A DNA stretch of 11,590 nucleotides from Gemmatimonadota bacterium (GTDB lineage Bacteria; Gemmatimonadota; Gemmatimonadetes; Longimicrobiales; Longimicrobiaceae). Below, piece by piece: positions 1-7,578 of this stretch. How positions within the stretch are numbered: position 1 is the first letter of the stretch; each line of letters opens with the position of its first letter. The DNA is taken from contig JAHWJV010000065.1 in assembly GCA_019348265.1 (NCBI GenBank), positions 1 to 11,590 on the forward strand, read 5' to 3'. The position numbers were made by a program, and so were the translations under genes. The notes below the pieces were generated by a model. The model was not told the origin of the DNA, made no database searches, and worked only from the letters and a program-made list of their open reading frames with translations.

Positions 1-96
1 CAAGCCCCGCTGCGACGTCGTGCCCTGACGGGCCCCGGCCGCCACCGGCAGGGGGCCACGGTCGGCCCTTCACTCTTCGCTCACGCACCGCCTTTC

Positions 97-1320
97 ATGA
101 CCGCCACCGCCACCGCCACGCCGCCCGCGCGCGCTCCCCGGCCGGCCGCCGAAACACAGGACGCCTACGCGCTGCGGCCCGAGCACCACTTCACCTTCGG
201 TCTCTGGACCGTCGGGAACCCCGGCCGCGACCCCTTCGGCGAGCCGACCCGCTCCGCGCTCTCCGCCCCGTACATCGTGCGCAAGCTGGCGGAGATCGGC
301 GCGTACGGCGTGAACCTGCACGACGAGGATCTGATCCCGCGCGACGCGTCCGCGTCCGAGCGTGATACCATCGTCCGCGACTTCCGGGCGGCGCTGGACG
401 AGACGGGGCTCAAGGTGCCGATGGCCACCACCAACCTGTTCACCGACCCGGCCTTTCGCGACGGCGCGTTCACGAGCAACGACCCGCGCGTCCGCTCGTA
501 CGCCCTGCAGAAGGCGATGCGCTCCATCGACCTGGGCGTGGAGCTCGGCGCCGAGACGTATGTGTTCTGGGGCGGCCGCGAGGGAACGGAGACCAACGCG
601 GCTCGCGATCCGCGCACGGCCGTCCAGTGGTTCCGCGAGGCGCTCAACTTCCTCTGCGAGTACGTACAGTCGCAGGGCTACGACCTGAAGTTCGCCCTCG
701 AGCCGAAGCCGAACGAGCCGCGCGGCGACATCTACCTCGCGACCATCGGGCACGCGCTCGCCTTCATCTACACGCTCGACCACCCGGACATGGTGGGGCT
801 CAACCCGGAGGTCGCGCACGACACGATGGCCGGGCTCGACTTCACGCACGGCGTCGGGCAGGCGCTGGACGCGGGCAAGCTCTTCCACATCGACCTCAAC
901 GACCAGAAGCCCGGCCGCTACGACCAGGACTTCCGCTTCGGCGCGGTCGATCCAAAGTCGGCGTTCTTCCTCGTCAAGCTGCTCGAGGACGCGGGCTACG
1001 ACGGGATGCGCCACTTCGATGCGCACGCCTACCGCACCGAGGACGAAGAGGGAGTGTGGGACTTCGCGCGCGGCTGCATGCGCACCTACCTGATCCTCAA
1101 GGAGAAGGCCGAGCGCTTCAACGCCGACCCGGAGATCCAGCAGATCCTCGGCGACCTCCGGAGCCGCGGCGGCGGTGCGGGCGAGCGCGTCGCCTTCAGC
1201 GCCCAGCGCGCCGAGCAGATCAAGTCACAGACGCTAGACCTCGACGCCATCCGGCAGCAGGGCTATGCGTACGAGCGGCTGGACCAGCTGACCGTCGAGC
1301 TGCTGCTGGGAGCCAGATGA
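97..1320 (+). CDS. xylA: Xylose isomerase, class I (actinobacterial type)
   Basis: Interconverts D-xylose and D-xylulose (and D-glucose/D-fructose) in the cytoplasm with two divalent metals; first step of xylose use. The 407-residue product is a TIM-barrel isomerase with every key residue present: catalytic His75 in VNLHDEDL, substrate-pocket Trp37, Phe47, Phe115 and Trp158, Glu202 and Lys204 in EPKPNEPRGD, Glu238 and His241 in NPEVAHDTMAGL, Asp266, Asp276 and Asp278 (YDQDFRFG), and Asp308 in HFDAHAYR. From memory of Streptomyces enzyme numbering (His54, Trp137, Lys183, Asp287), each lies exactly 21 residues further on, so the core has no net indels and only the N-terminus is longer. That extension is Ala/Thr/Pro-rich. 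ATG at 97 is used because no later ATG precedes the conserved FTFGLWTVG; no clear Shine-Dalgarno is visible. xylB follows after 134 bp on the same strand. Confidence 0.97.
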   Translation: MTATATATPPARAPRPAAETQDAYALRPEHHFTFGLWTVGNPGRDPFGEPTRSALSAPYIVRKLAEIGAYGVNLHDEDLIPRDASASERDTIVRDFRAALDETGLKVPMATTNLFTDPAFRDGAFTSNDPRVRSYALQKAMRSIDLGVELGAETYVFWGGREGTETNAARDPRTAVQWFREALNFLCEYVQSQGYDLKFALEPKPNEPRGDIYLATIGHALAFIYTLDHPDMVGLNPEVAHDTMAGLDFTHGVGQALDAGKLFHIDLNDQKPGRYDQDFRFGAVDPKSAFFLVKLLEDAGYDGMRHFDAHAYRTEDEEGVWDFARGCMRTYLILKEKAERFNADPEIQQILGDLRSRGGGAGERVAFSAQRAEQIKSQTLDLDAIRQQGYAYERLDQLTVELLLGAR

Positions 1321-1454
1321 CGGCAATGTTGGATTTTGAATTTTGAATGGGGGCACCGAGATGATGGTCGGCAGTTGCGTTTCTGGCGCACGAGTACCGA
1401 ACAGCGTGCCGTAATTCAACATTCAAAATTATTCAAAATTTAAATTCAGAATTA
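1321..1454. repeat. AT-rich spacer with interrupted inverted repeat between xylA and xylB
   Basis: The spacer contrasts sharply with the GC-rich genes. The left arm at 1333-1348 reads ATTTTGAATTTTGAAT. The right arm at 1421-1439 is its reverse complement apart from a 3-nt bulge (ATT, 1431-1433). About 72 nt separate the arms. The right arm is also a perfect tandem of ATTCAAAATT (1421-1440), followed by further AATTC-type sequence up to the xylB start. In RNA the arms could form a 16-bp stem just upstream of the xylB start codon, which has no Shine-Dalgarno sequence. It could be a dispersed intergenic repeat, an mRNA processing or attenuation element, or an A/U-rich leader that keeps the start unstructured. 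Which of these is unknown. Confidence 0.7.
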
Positions 1455-2954
1455 ATGTCTGAATCTCTGTTTCTCGGTTTGGACGTCGGCACGAGCGGCG
1501 TGAAAGCCCTTCTCGTCGGAGCGGATGGGGAGGTGGTCGGTGCGGCTACTGCGCCGTTGACCATGGAGACGCCGCGAGTCGGATGGGCGGAGCAGGACCC
1601 GGAGGCGTGGTGGGCCGCCTCCGTGGCGGCGCTGCGGGAGGTGCTCGGCGACGGGCGAGCGGCGAGAGTGGCCGGGATCGGCATCTCGGGTCAGATGCAC
1701 TCGTCCGTGTTTCTGGACCGGGCCGGCGAGGTGATCCGGCCGGCGCTGCTCTGGTGCGATGGGCGGACCACGGCGGAATGCCGGGAGATCACGCAAAGTG
1801 TCGGTGGCGAAGAGCGCCTCCGCGACTTGGCGTCGAACCCTGCGCTGGAGGGGTTCACTCTGCCGAAGGTGCTCTGGTTGCGGAACCATGAGCCGGAGGC
1901 GTTCGAGCGCCTGGCGACGGTGCTGCTGGCCAAGGACTACGTGCGCTACCGCCTGACGGGCGCGCTGGCGACGGAGCCGTCCGACGCGTCGGCGACGTTG
2001 ATGTACGACACGGCGGGGCTGCGCTGGAGCGAAGAGATCATGTCGGCCGTGGGGCTGCCGATGAGCATCCTCCCCGACGTGGGCGGCTCGTCCGAGGTGC
2101 TGGGGCGCGTCACGGCGGACGCGGCGGCGCTCACCGGGTTGCCAGCCGGCACGCCGGTCGTCGGCGGCGGCGCGGACAACGCCTGCGGTGCGGCGGGTGT
2201 CGGCGCGGTGTCCCCTGGTGAGGCGGTAGCGAGCTGGGGTACGTCGGGGACGGTTCTGGCGCCGATCGCGCAGCCGCTGGTCGACCCGGGGCTGCGCGCG
2301 CACACCTTCTGCCACGTAGCGCCGGGCGTCTGGTACCTGATGGGCGTGGTGCTTTCCGCGGGAGCCGCGTTCGCATGGCACCGGGACCAGCTCGCCCTCG
2401 ACGCGCTGAGTGCCGGCGACGCGTCGCTGCGCCTCAACGACGAGGCCGCGACGATCGCTCCAGGCGCCGACGGCGTGACCTTCCTCCCATACCTGCAGGG
2501 CGAGCGGACACCGCACCGCGACGCCTCCGCGCGTGGCGCGTTCATCGGCCTCAGCCTGGCCCACACGAGGGCTCATCTCACGCGCGCGGTACTCGAGGGC
2601 GTCTGCTTCGCGCTGCGCGACTCGGTGAGCATCCTCCAGCAGCTGGAGGTCGCTCCCGACCACCTGCTGCTGACCGGCGGTGGAGCGCGCAGCCCCTTCG
2701 TCCGCAAGCTCCAGGCGGATGTCTACGGCCTCCCCGTGGCGACGGTGAACCGGGAGGAGGGTCCGGCTTACGGGGCGGCCCTGCTCGCCGCCGTGGGGGC
2801 CGGCGCGTATCCGGACCTGGCCGCCGCTGCCCAGGCGACGCTGACACGCAGCGCGATGGAGCAACCCGACCCTGCCGCGCACCGGGCCTACCAGGCGCCG
2901 TACGCGCGGTTCCGCGCCGCGTACCCCGTGCTCAAAACCCTGCTGACCAGCTGA
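1455..2954 (+). CDS. xylB: Xylulokinase (FGGY carbohydrate kinase)
   Basis: Phosphorylates D-xylulose with ATP to D-xylulose 5-phosphate, feeding the pentose phosphate pathway; cytoplasmic. The 499 residues are full length for the family (E. coli XylB is about 484). The N-terminal FGGY lobe begins with the phosphate-binding DVGTSGVKALL (residues 10-20). The substrate-site GISGQMHSSV is at 76-85 (Gln80, Met81, His82), then LLWCDGR at 98-104 and the LLAKDYVRYRLTG segment at 157-169. The catalytic Asp is Asp241 in GGGADNACGA. In the C-terminal lobe are LPYLQGERTPH (344-354), the adenosine-site LTGGGARSPFVRKLQAD (406-422) and GPAYGAALLA (436-445). Adjacency to xylA fixes the substrate as xylulose rather than glycerol or gluconate. 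The ATG at 1455 lies in the AT-rich spacer and has no Shine-Dalgarno. No transporter or XylR-type regulator is in the window. Confidence 0.96.
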   Translation: MSESLFLGLDVGTSGVKALLVGADGEVVGAATAPLTMETPRVGWAEQDPEAWWAASVAALREVLGDGRAARVAGIGISGQMHSSVFLDRAGEVIRPALLWCDGRTTAECREITQSVGGEERLRDLASNPALEGFTLPKVLWLRNHEPEAFERLATVLLAKDYVRYRLTGALATEPSDASATLMYDTAGLRWSEEIMSAVGLPMSILPDVGGSSEVLGRVTADAAALTGLPAGTPVVGGGADNACGAAGVGAVSPGEAVASWGTSGTVLAPIAQPLVDPGLRAHTFCHVAPGVWYLMGVVLSAGAAFAWHRDQLALDALSAGDASLRLNDEAATIAPGADGVTFLPYLQGERTPHRDASARGAFIGLSLAHTRAHLTRAVLEGVCFALRDSVSILQQLEVAPDHLLLTGGGARSPFVRKLQADVYGLPVATVNREEGPAYGAALLAAVGAGAYPDLAAAAQATLTRSAMEQPDPAAHRAYQAPYARFRAAYPVLKTLLTS

Positions 2955-3049
2955 ATGCGGCGGCTGGCCGGCGCCGGTAAGACAGCGCGCTGCCGGGTAC
3001 CCCCGAAACCGCTCCGCCGAGCAGTCGTCCTCCTACCCATGACAGCACG

Positions 3050-5896
3050 ATGATCATTCGCGCCGGCATGACGCTCCCCCGGTGGCCGCTCGCGGCGGTG
3101 GGGGCGATGACACTCTCTCTGACGGGGCTGGCCTGCTACCCCGCCGGGACGCCCGGCACGGGTGGGCCGTCGCAGGGGTCCACCGGGGCCCCGGCCGCCG
3201 CCCCGACATCCACCGCCGGACAGGGTGGCGCACCGACCGCGGCCGCGGTGCCGGCTCCGACCGCCACTCCCGCCCCGCCCAACGTCCCCGGCGCGCAGGC
3301 GACCTTCTGGGAGGGGGCCGATCTCTCCCCGCGCGAGCCGGTAGTCGCACTCTCCACGGCGGAGCAGCGGAAACGCTTCGTGATGCAACCCGGCTATCGC
3401 ATCGAGCCGATCCTGACCGAGCCCGCCATCGAGCAGCCCGGTCAGATTACCTTCGACGCCAACGGTCGGATGTACGTCCTGGAGCTCCGCAGCTACATGC
3501 TGGACGCGGACGCCCGCGACGAGCTGGCCCCCATCAACCGCATCTCCCGCTGGGAGGACAGGAACAGCGACGGCATCTACGAGACGGGCACCGTCTTCGT
3601 GGACTCGCTCGTATTCCCCCGCTTCGTGACACCGTTGCAGGACGGCGTCATCCTTACCAAGGAATCGAACGCGGACGAGGTGTGGAAGTACTCGGACACG
3701 AACGGAGACGGCGTCGCCGACCAGAGGGAGCTCTTCACCACGGGCTTCGGCAGGCAGGCCAACGTGGAGCACCAGGAGGCGCACCTGACCTGGGCGATGG
3801 ACAACTGGATGTACGCCACCTACGCCTCCGTACGGCTCCGCTGGTCGCCGAGCGGCGCGTTGCGCGAGCCCATCGGCTCGCCCGGAGGGTCGTGGGGCGT
3901 CACTCAGGACAACGACGGAAAGGTCTGGATCCAGGCGGGGGCGAGCGGCCTCCCGGGATACTACCAGCTCCCCCTCGCGTACGGGAACTTCACCGTCGGC
4001 GACCAGATGGATCCGGCGCTGCGCACCCCGTACGGCCTGACGCGGCTCGCCGACGTCCAGGACGGAATGCCGTCCGTCCGAAAGGAGGACGGCGCGGTGA
4101 TCCGCACCACGGCCGGGGCGGGCGCCAACATCTACCGCGGACACCGGCTCCCGCGGGACCTGGTGGGCGACTACTTCTACGGCGAGCAGGTCAGCCGGGC
4201 CCTGCGCAGGGTGCGGCCGCGCAACACCGAGGGCGTGACGCAGATCGGAAACTTCTACGAGGCGCAGAAGACGGAGTTCATCCAGTCGACCGACCCGCTG
4301 TTCCGGCCGGTGGACAACAAGACGGCTCCCGACGGGACGATCTACATCGCGGACATGTACCACGGGATCATCCAGGAAGGGCAGTGGACGCAGCCGGGCT
4401 CCTACCTGCGCGCTAAGCTGGACCAGTACCAGATGGACAAGATCGTCGGGTACGGGCGCATCTGGCGCGTAACGTACGACGGGATAGAGCGTGACCGGAC
4501 GCAGCCGCGCATGTTCCAGGAGACGTCGGCGCAGCTCGTAGGGCATCTGTCACACCCGAACGGGTGGTGGCGCGACATGGCGCAGCAGCAGCTGGTGCTA
4601 CGGCAGGACAGGTCCGTGGTGCCCGCGCTGCGGACGCTCGCCCGGACGAGCTCCAACGAGCTCGCGCGCATGCACGCCCTCTGGGCGCTGGAGGGGCTCG
4701 GCGCCCTCGACGTCGCGTTCGCGCGGCAGCTCATGAAGGACGCCAGCCCGCGCGTGCGGGTCCAGGCGATCCGCGCGAGCGAGACGCTGTACAAGGCGAA
4801 CGACCGCTCCTTGGCCGCGGAGTACGCGAGCATGACCAGGGACAGGGACGCGGATGTCGCCATTCAGGCGATGCTGACGCTGAACGCGCTGAAGATTTCA
4901 TCAGCTCCCGCGGCGATCCGGGCGGCCATGAGCGCGAACCCGGCGCGCGGCGTCCAGGAGTTCGGCAGGCAGCTGCTCGACCCACCTGCGCCAGCCGGTG
5001 GTGGTGCGGGTGGGCTGTCAGCTGCTCAGCGCGCTCTGCTCGCCCGCGGGGAGACGCTGTTCCGCGAATCGTGCACCGAGTGTCATGGCCAGACCGGGAT
5101 GGGGACCCCCGTGGGAGACGGCATGTTGATGGCCCCCGCGCTCGCCGGTAACCCGGACGTGCAGGGGCACCCTGACGTCGTGATCCGGACGCTGCTCCAT
5201 GGGCTCACCGGCCCCATCGCCGGGAAGAGCTATGTGGGTGGGACGATGGTGCCGCAAAAGCAGTCCGACGACTGGATCGCCGCGGTAGCGTCGTACATCC
5301 GTACGGGATTGACCAACCAGGCGACGCTGGTGACGCCGGAGCAGGTCTCCCGGGTCCGCGCCGCGACGGCCTCGCGCACGAGCCCGTACACCTACGACGA
5401 GCTCACCTCCACCGTGCCCATGCCGCTGGCGGTGCAGCCGACGTGGAAGGCTACGGCGAGCCACAATGGCCGCACCTCGGTGGCCGCGGGGATCCCGGAC
5501 CCGATCAGCGCCTTCAGCTTCGAGGGGTGGACCACCGGGGTGCCGCAGCAGCCGGGCATGTGGTACCAGGTAGAGCTTCCAGAGACGGTGACGCTCTCCG
5601 CGATCCAGTTCACCTCGCGCACGCAGGCCGTGCCGGTGCCCGCCGGAAGCACCGCACCGCCGTCGCCGCCGACGATTCTCGGCCCGCTCGGCTACCGGGT
5701 CCAGGTCTCGACGGACGGGACCAACTGGAGCGCGCCGGTGGCGGAAGGAAAGGCTACGGAGCCGACGACCCTCATCGACTTTGCCCCGGTCCCTGCCCGG
5801 TTCGTACGGATCACGCAGACGGCGGGCGCCGGCCCCACCGCCCCTGTCTGGACGATGGCGCGGCTCCGGCTCTTCGAGAGGATCACCCGCCGCTAG
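3050..5896 (+). CDS. PVC-type heme-binding dehydrogenase lipoprotein with HEAT, cytochrome c and discoidin-like domains
   Basis: A 948-residue exported redox protein, probably a membrane-anchored periplasmic or surface enzyme passing electrons from an oxidised substrate to its heme. A signal peptide (residues 1-28) ends at Cys29; the box GLAC is a weak lipobox. A Gly/Pro/Ala/Thr linker (30-82) leads to a sugar-dehydrogenase-like propeller (about 108-475) with family signatures: YRIEPILTEPAIEQP, FDANGRMYVLE, and the acidic loops DRNSDGIYE (170-178) and DTNGDGVADQRE (216-227, EF-hand-like). HEAT-like helices span about 495-640. A class I cytochrome c (about 660-755) has heme motif CTECH at 675-679 and likely axial Met733. 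An F5/8-type C (discoidin-like) beta domain at about 795-945 may bind carbohydrate. The gene starts 95 bp after xylB with no convincing terminator between, so it may be co-transcribed. ATG at 3068 is an alternative start. The substrate is unknown; a link to xylose is inference only. Confidence 0.85.
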   Translation: MIIRAGMTLPRWPLAAVGAMTLSLTGLACYPAGTPGTGGPSQGSTGAPAAAPTSTAGQGGAPTAAAVPAPTATPAPPNVPGAQATFWEGADLSPREPVVALSTAEQRKRFVMQPGYRIEPILTEPAIEQPGQITFDANGRMYVLELRSYMLDADARDELAPINRISRWEDRNSDGIYETGTVFVDSLVFPRFVTPLQDGVILTKESNADEVWKYSDTNGDGVADQRELFTTGFGRQANVEHQEAHLTWAMDNWMYATYASVRLRWSPSGALREPIGSPGGSWGVTQDNDGKVWIQAGASGLPGYYQLPLAYGNFTVGDQMDPALRTPYGLTRLADVQDGMPSVRKEDGAVIRTTAGAGANIYRGHRLPRDLVGDYFYGEQVSRALRRVRPRNTEGVTQIGNFYEAQKTEFIQSTDPLFRPVDNKTAPDGTIYIADMYHGIIQEGQWTQPGSYLRAKLDQYQMDKIVGYGRIWRVTYDGIERDRTQPRMFQETSAQLVGHLSHPNGWWRDMAQQQLVLRQDRSVVPALRTLARTSSNELARMHALWALEGLGALDVAFARQLMKDASPRVRVQAIRASETLYKANDRSLAAEYASMTRDRDADVAIQAMLTLNALKISSAPAAIRAAMSANPARGVQEFGRQLLDPPAPAGGGAGGLSAAQRALLARGETLFRESCTECHGQTGMGTPVGDGMLMAPALAGNPDVQGHPDVVIRTLLHGLTGPIAGKSYVGGTMVPQKQSDDWIAAVASYIRTGLTNQATLVTPEQVSRVRAATASRTSPYTYDELTSTVPMPLAVQPTWKATASHNGRTSVAAGIPDPISAFSFEGWTTGVPQQPGMWYQVELPETVTLSAIQFTSRTQAVPVPAGSTAPPSPPTILGPLGYRVQVSTDGTNWSAPVAEGKATEPTTLIDFAPVPARFVRITQTAGAGPTAPVWTMARLRLFERITRR

Positions 5897-5925
5897 CGGA
5901 AGAGCCAGGGCAGCATGGTCCAGAT

Positions 5926-5964
5926 GCAGCGCGCCTCCCTCGATCTTCGGGGGAGGCGCGCTGC
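5926..5964. terminator. Perfect 14-bp hairpin between convergent genes
   Basis: GCAGCGCGCCTCCC (5926-5939) and GGGAGGCGCGCTGC (5951-5964) are exact reverse complements around an 11-nt loop. The hairpin lies 30 bp after the stop of the dehydrogenase gene and ends one base before the stop of the convergent HD-GYP gene, so it probably ends transcription from both sides. Neither side has a real U-tract, so it may work with Rho or as a 3'-end stabiliser. Confidence 0.8.
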
Positions 5965-5965
5965 T

Positions 5966-7090
5966 TCAGTTCAGGGCGGTGCCGCTCGGCGGCGGCCGCT
6001 CGGCGTCCAGCTCCGGGGGCGGACGCCCCACGGAGTAGAGCTGCAGCAGCGCCTGAGCGGCGTGAGGGTCGAAGTGCCGGCCCATCTCCTCGTCGATCAC
6101 CTTCAGCGCCTTGGCGACCGACCAGCCCTTCCGGTACGGCCGGTCGTGCGTGACGGCGTCGAAGAAGTCCGCGACCGCGACGATGCGCGCCGCCAGCGGG
6201 ATCTCGTCACCCGCCACGCCGTGCGGGTAGCCCATACCGTCCCAGCGCTCGTGGTGTCCGAGCGCGATCTGCTCCGCCACCGCTAGGTACTCCGACCGGC
6301 TTCCCGTCAGGATGCGCGCGCCGATGCTGGGATGCATCTTCACGACCTCGAACTCGTCCGGCGTAAGCCGACCTGGCTTCAGCAGGATGGCGTCGGGGAT
6401 ACCAATCTTGCCGACGTCGTGCAGCGGTGCGGCGCGGTGGATCAGATCGGCGGTAACCGAGGGCAGCCCCATCTGCTTCGCGATGTCCCACGCGATTTCC
6501 CCGACCCTCCGGGTGTGGTGCCCGGTCGCGTCGTCGTGGAACTCCACCACCTGCGCGAGCCGCTCGATGGTGTCGTTCTGCGCGTCCAGGAGCTGCCCGG
6601 CCCGGTGCACCACCTGTTGCGCGAGGCCATCATTCTGCTCGCGCAGCTTGAGGTGGATGAATCGCGCCTCGAGCAGGTTGTGCAGCCGGAGGAGCAGCTC
6701 CAGAGGATCGAACGGCTTGGTCAGGAAGTCCTTGGCGCCGCCGAACAGAGCGCGCCGCTTAGCGTCCGGCGCGTCGCTCCCGGTCAGCATCAGGATCGGG
6801 AGGTAGTTGGCGGGGGGAATCCTCGGGCGCAGTTCCTGTAATACTCCGAACCCGTCGAGCTGCGGCATCTGCAGGTCGAGAAGGACCAGATCCGGAGAGA
6901 TCGTGTCGAAGAGCGAGGCGGCCTCGCGCGGGTCGGTCGTGGCCAGGACGCGCGCGTACCCGGCGCGTTCCAGCAGGCCCTGCAGAAACATCACCATGGC
7001 GGGGTCGTCGTCCACCACGAGAATGCGCGCCTCGGAATACGTGAGCTCCCGGAGCGCATCGCGCAGGGTCATCGGATCATTCATAGCCAT
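5966..7090 (-). CDS. RpfG-like response regulator, REC plus HD-GYP c-di-GMP phosphodiesterase
   Basis: A cytoplasmic two-component output protein that probably hydrolyses cyclic di-GMP when phosphorylated. With the start at 7090 it has 374 residues. The receiver domain (about 21-140) has the acidic pocket VVDDDP (Asp27-Asp29), phospho-acceptor Asp72 in LLDLQMP, Thr103 and Lys125 in LTKPFD. A helical linker (142-180) leads to the HD-GYP domain (about 182-355). That domain has HHTRRVG (190-196), His224-Asp225 in PLHDVGKIGIPD, HHERWDGMGYP (279-289, containing the GYP signature) and ADFFDAVTHDRPYRKGW. All metal-site signatures look intact, so catalysis is expected. The ATG at 7090 is preferred over a GTG 39 bases upstream because GGAGGG (plus-strand 7095-7100) sits 4 nt before it. 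No partner histidine kinase is adjacent. The C-terminal Pro-rich tail (356-368) is not conserved-looking. Confidence 0.95.
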   Translation of the reverse strand: MAMNDPMTLRDALRELTYSEARILVVDDDPAMVMFLQGLLERAGYARVLATTDPREAASLFDTISPDLVLLDLQMPQLDGFGVLQELRPRIPPANYLPILMLTGSDAPDAKRRALFGGAKDFLTKPFDPLELLLRLHNLLEARFIHLKLREQNDGLAQQVVHRAGQLLDAQNDTIERLAQVVEFHDDATGHHTRRVGEIAWDIAKQMGLPSVTADLIHRAAPLHDVGKIGIPDAILLKPGRLTPDEFEVVKMHPSIGARILTGSRSEYLAVAEQIALGHHERWDGMGYPHGVAGDEIPLAARIVAVADFFDAVTHDRPYRKGWSVAKALKVIDEEMGRHFDPHAAQALLQLYSVGRPPPELDAERPPPSGTALN

Positions 7091-7094
7091 ACCG

Positions 7095-7100
7095 CCCTCC
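7095..7100 (-). promoter_or_regulatory. Shine-Dalgarno that sets the HD-GYP start
   Basis: On the minus strand GGAGGG lies 4 nt upstream of ATG at 7090. The alternative GTG at 7129 has no such site, so the N-terminus begins MAMNDPMTLRDAL. Confidence 0.75.
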
Positions 7101-7200
7101 GTGAATCGAGGCGTCCAGCGTCCACTCACGACGCAAAAAGCGGCCCCGGGTCACCCGCACACTGCTGAGCTCGCGCCGCAACTTACTGGCAGGGATAGAT

Positions 7201-7217
7201 TTGGCCCGTGGGTTGCA
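7201..7217 (+). promoter_or_regulatory. Sigma-54 (RpoN) type -24/-12 promoter candidate
   Basis: TTGGCCCGTGGGTTGCA matches the RpoN consensus TTGGCACG-N4-TTGCA with one substitution (C for A). The invariant GG (7203-7204) and GC (7215-7216) are separated by exactly 10 bp. The predicted transcription start is near 7228, leaving a leader of about 27 nt with a Shine-Dalgarno before the ATG at 7255. The site is on the correct strand and at a sensible distance. No activator gene or obvious enhancer-type repeat is visible nearby, and activity is inferred from sequence only. Confidence 0.55.
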
Positions 7218-7246
7218 GAGACGCCCGCGGTTAATTTCCCCCAAGT

Positions 7247-7252
7247 GAGGAG
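7247..7252 (+). promoter_or_regulatory. Shine-Dalgarno of the winged-helix gene
   Basis: GAGGAG lies just before ATG at 7255. Spacing is short (2 to 4 nt depending on the pairing register), but this is the only purine-rich site and it supports this start. Confidence 0.6.
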
Positions 7253-7254
7253 CG

Positions 7255-7569
7255 ATGAACAATCTGCTCGCAGGAGAAGGCGAACGGCCGGGTTGGCGAG
7301 AAGAGCGTTTCCGGTACCGCGTGCTCCGCCTCGTCTACGAGCACGCCGCGGCGTCTCCCGCCCTGATCGTCGCTGGACGGAAGCTACAGGAGGAGCTGCA
7401 ACCGAATGAGGAGGAGCTTTCCCGCGCGATCGATTTCCTCGAGGAGGAAGGTTACCTGATCTCGGCGGGTGAGCAGGCCCGGCGTCTGTGCATCACCGGA
7501 GGCGGCATCGAGTACATCGAGAAGGGCGCGGGGCGTCGGCGCTCGATCCGCGCCCCGGATCTCCCCTGA
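7255..7569 (+). CDS. Small single-domain winged-helix protein, function unknown
   Basis: I do not recognise a named family. The 104 residues look like a minimal winged helix-turn-helix: helix 1 at about 17-33 (FRYRVLRLVYEHAA), helix 2 at about 38-48, an acidic recognition-type helix at about 51-66 (EEELSRAIDFLEEEGYL), then a two-strand wing (about 67-82) and LCITGGGIEYIEK, which resembles the LTxxGxxYIE end of MarR/PadR-like and related domains. A basic tail (RRRS, 94-97) follows. It has no sensor or effector domain. It is divergent from the HD-GYP regulator (164 bp between starts) and sits behind a sigma-54-like promoter and a Shine-Dalgarno. It could be a transcription factor or a protein-interaction adaptor. 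Its end is 9 bp from the convergent stop of the binding-protein gene, with no separate terminator seen. Confidence 0.8.
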   Translation: MNNLLAGEGERPGWREERFRYRVLRLVYEHAAASPALIVAGRKLQEELQPNEEELSRAIDFLEEEGYLISAGEQARRLCITGGGIEYIEKGAGRRRSIRAPDLP

Positions 7570-7578
7570 CCGGGTGGT

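Noticed and set aside
1..28. End of an upstream gene stopping at TGA 26-28
   Set aside because: Only eight codons are visible, with nothing to identify them.
70..1026. Long minus-strand open frame over xylA (318 codons)
   Set aside because: Antisense shadow of a gene whose catalytic residues are all verified; the translation is Arg/Val/Glu-rich with no domain.
1452..2882. Minus-strand open frame of 476 codons over xylB
   Set aside because: Arg/His/Gln-rich translation typical of antisense GC-rich DNA; xylB on the plus strand is complete.
2983..2992. Palindrome CAGCGCGCTG after xylB as a terminator
   Set aside because: Only 5-bp arms with no loop and no U-tract, too weak to call.
2888..4546. 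Minus-strand open frame of 552 codons across the xylB end and the dehydrogenase
   Set aside because: It crosses two well-supported plus-strand genes and has no recognisable motif.
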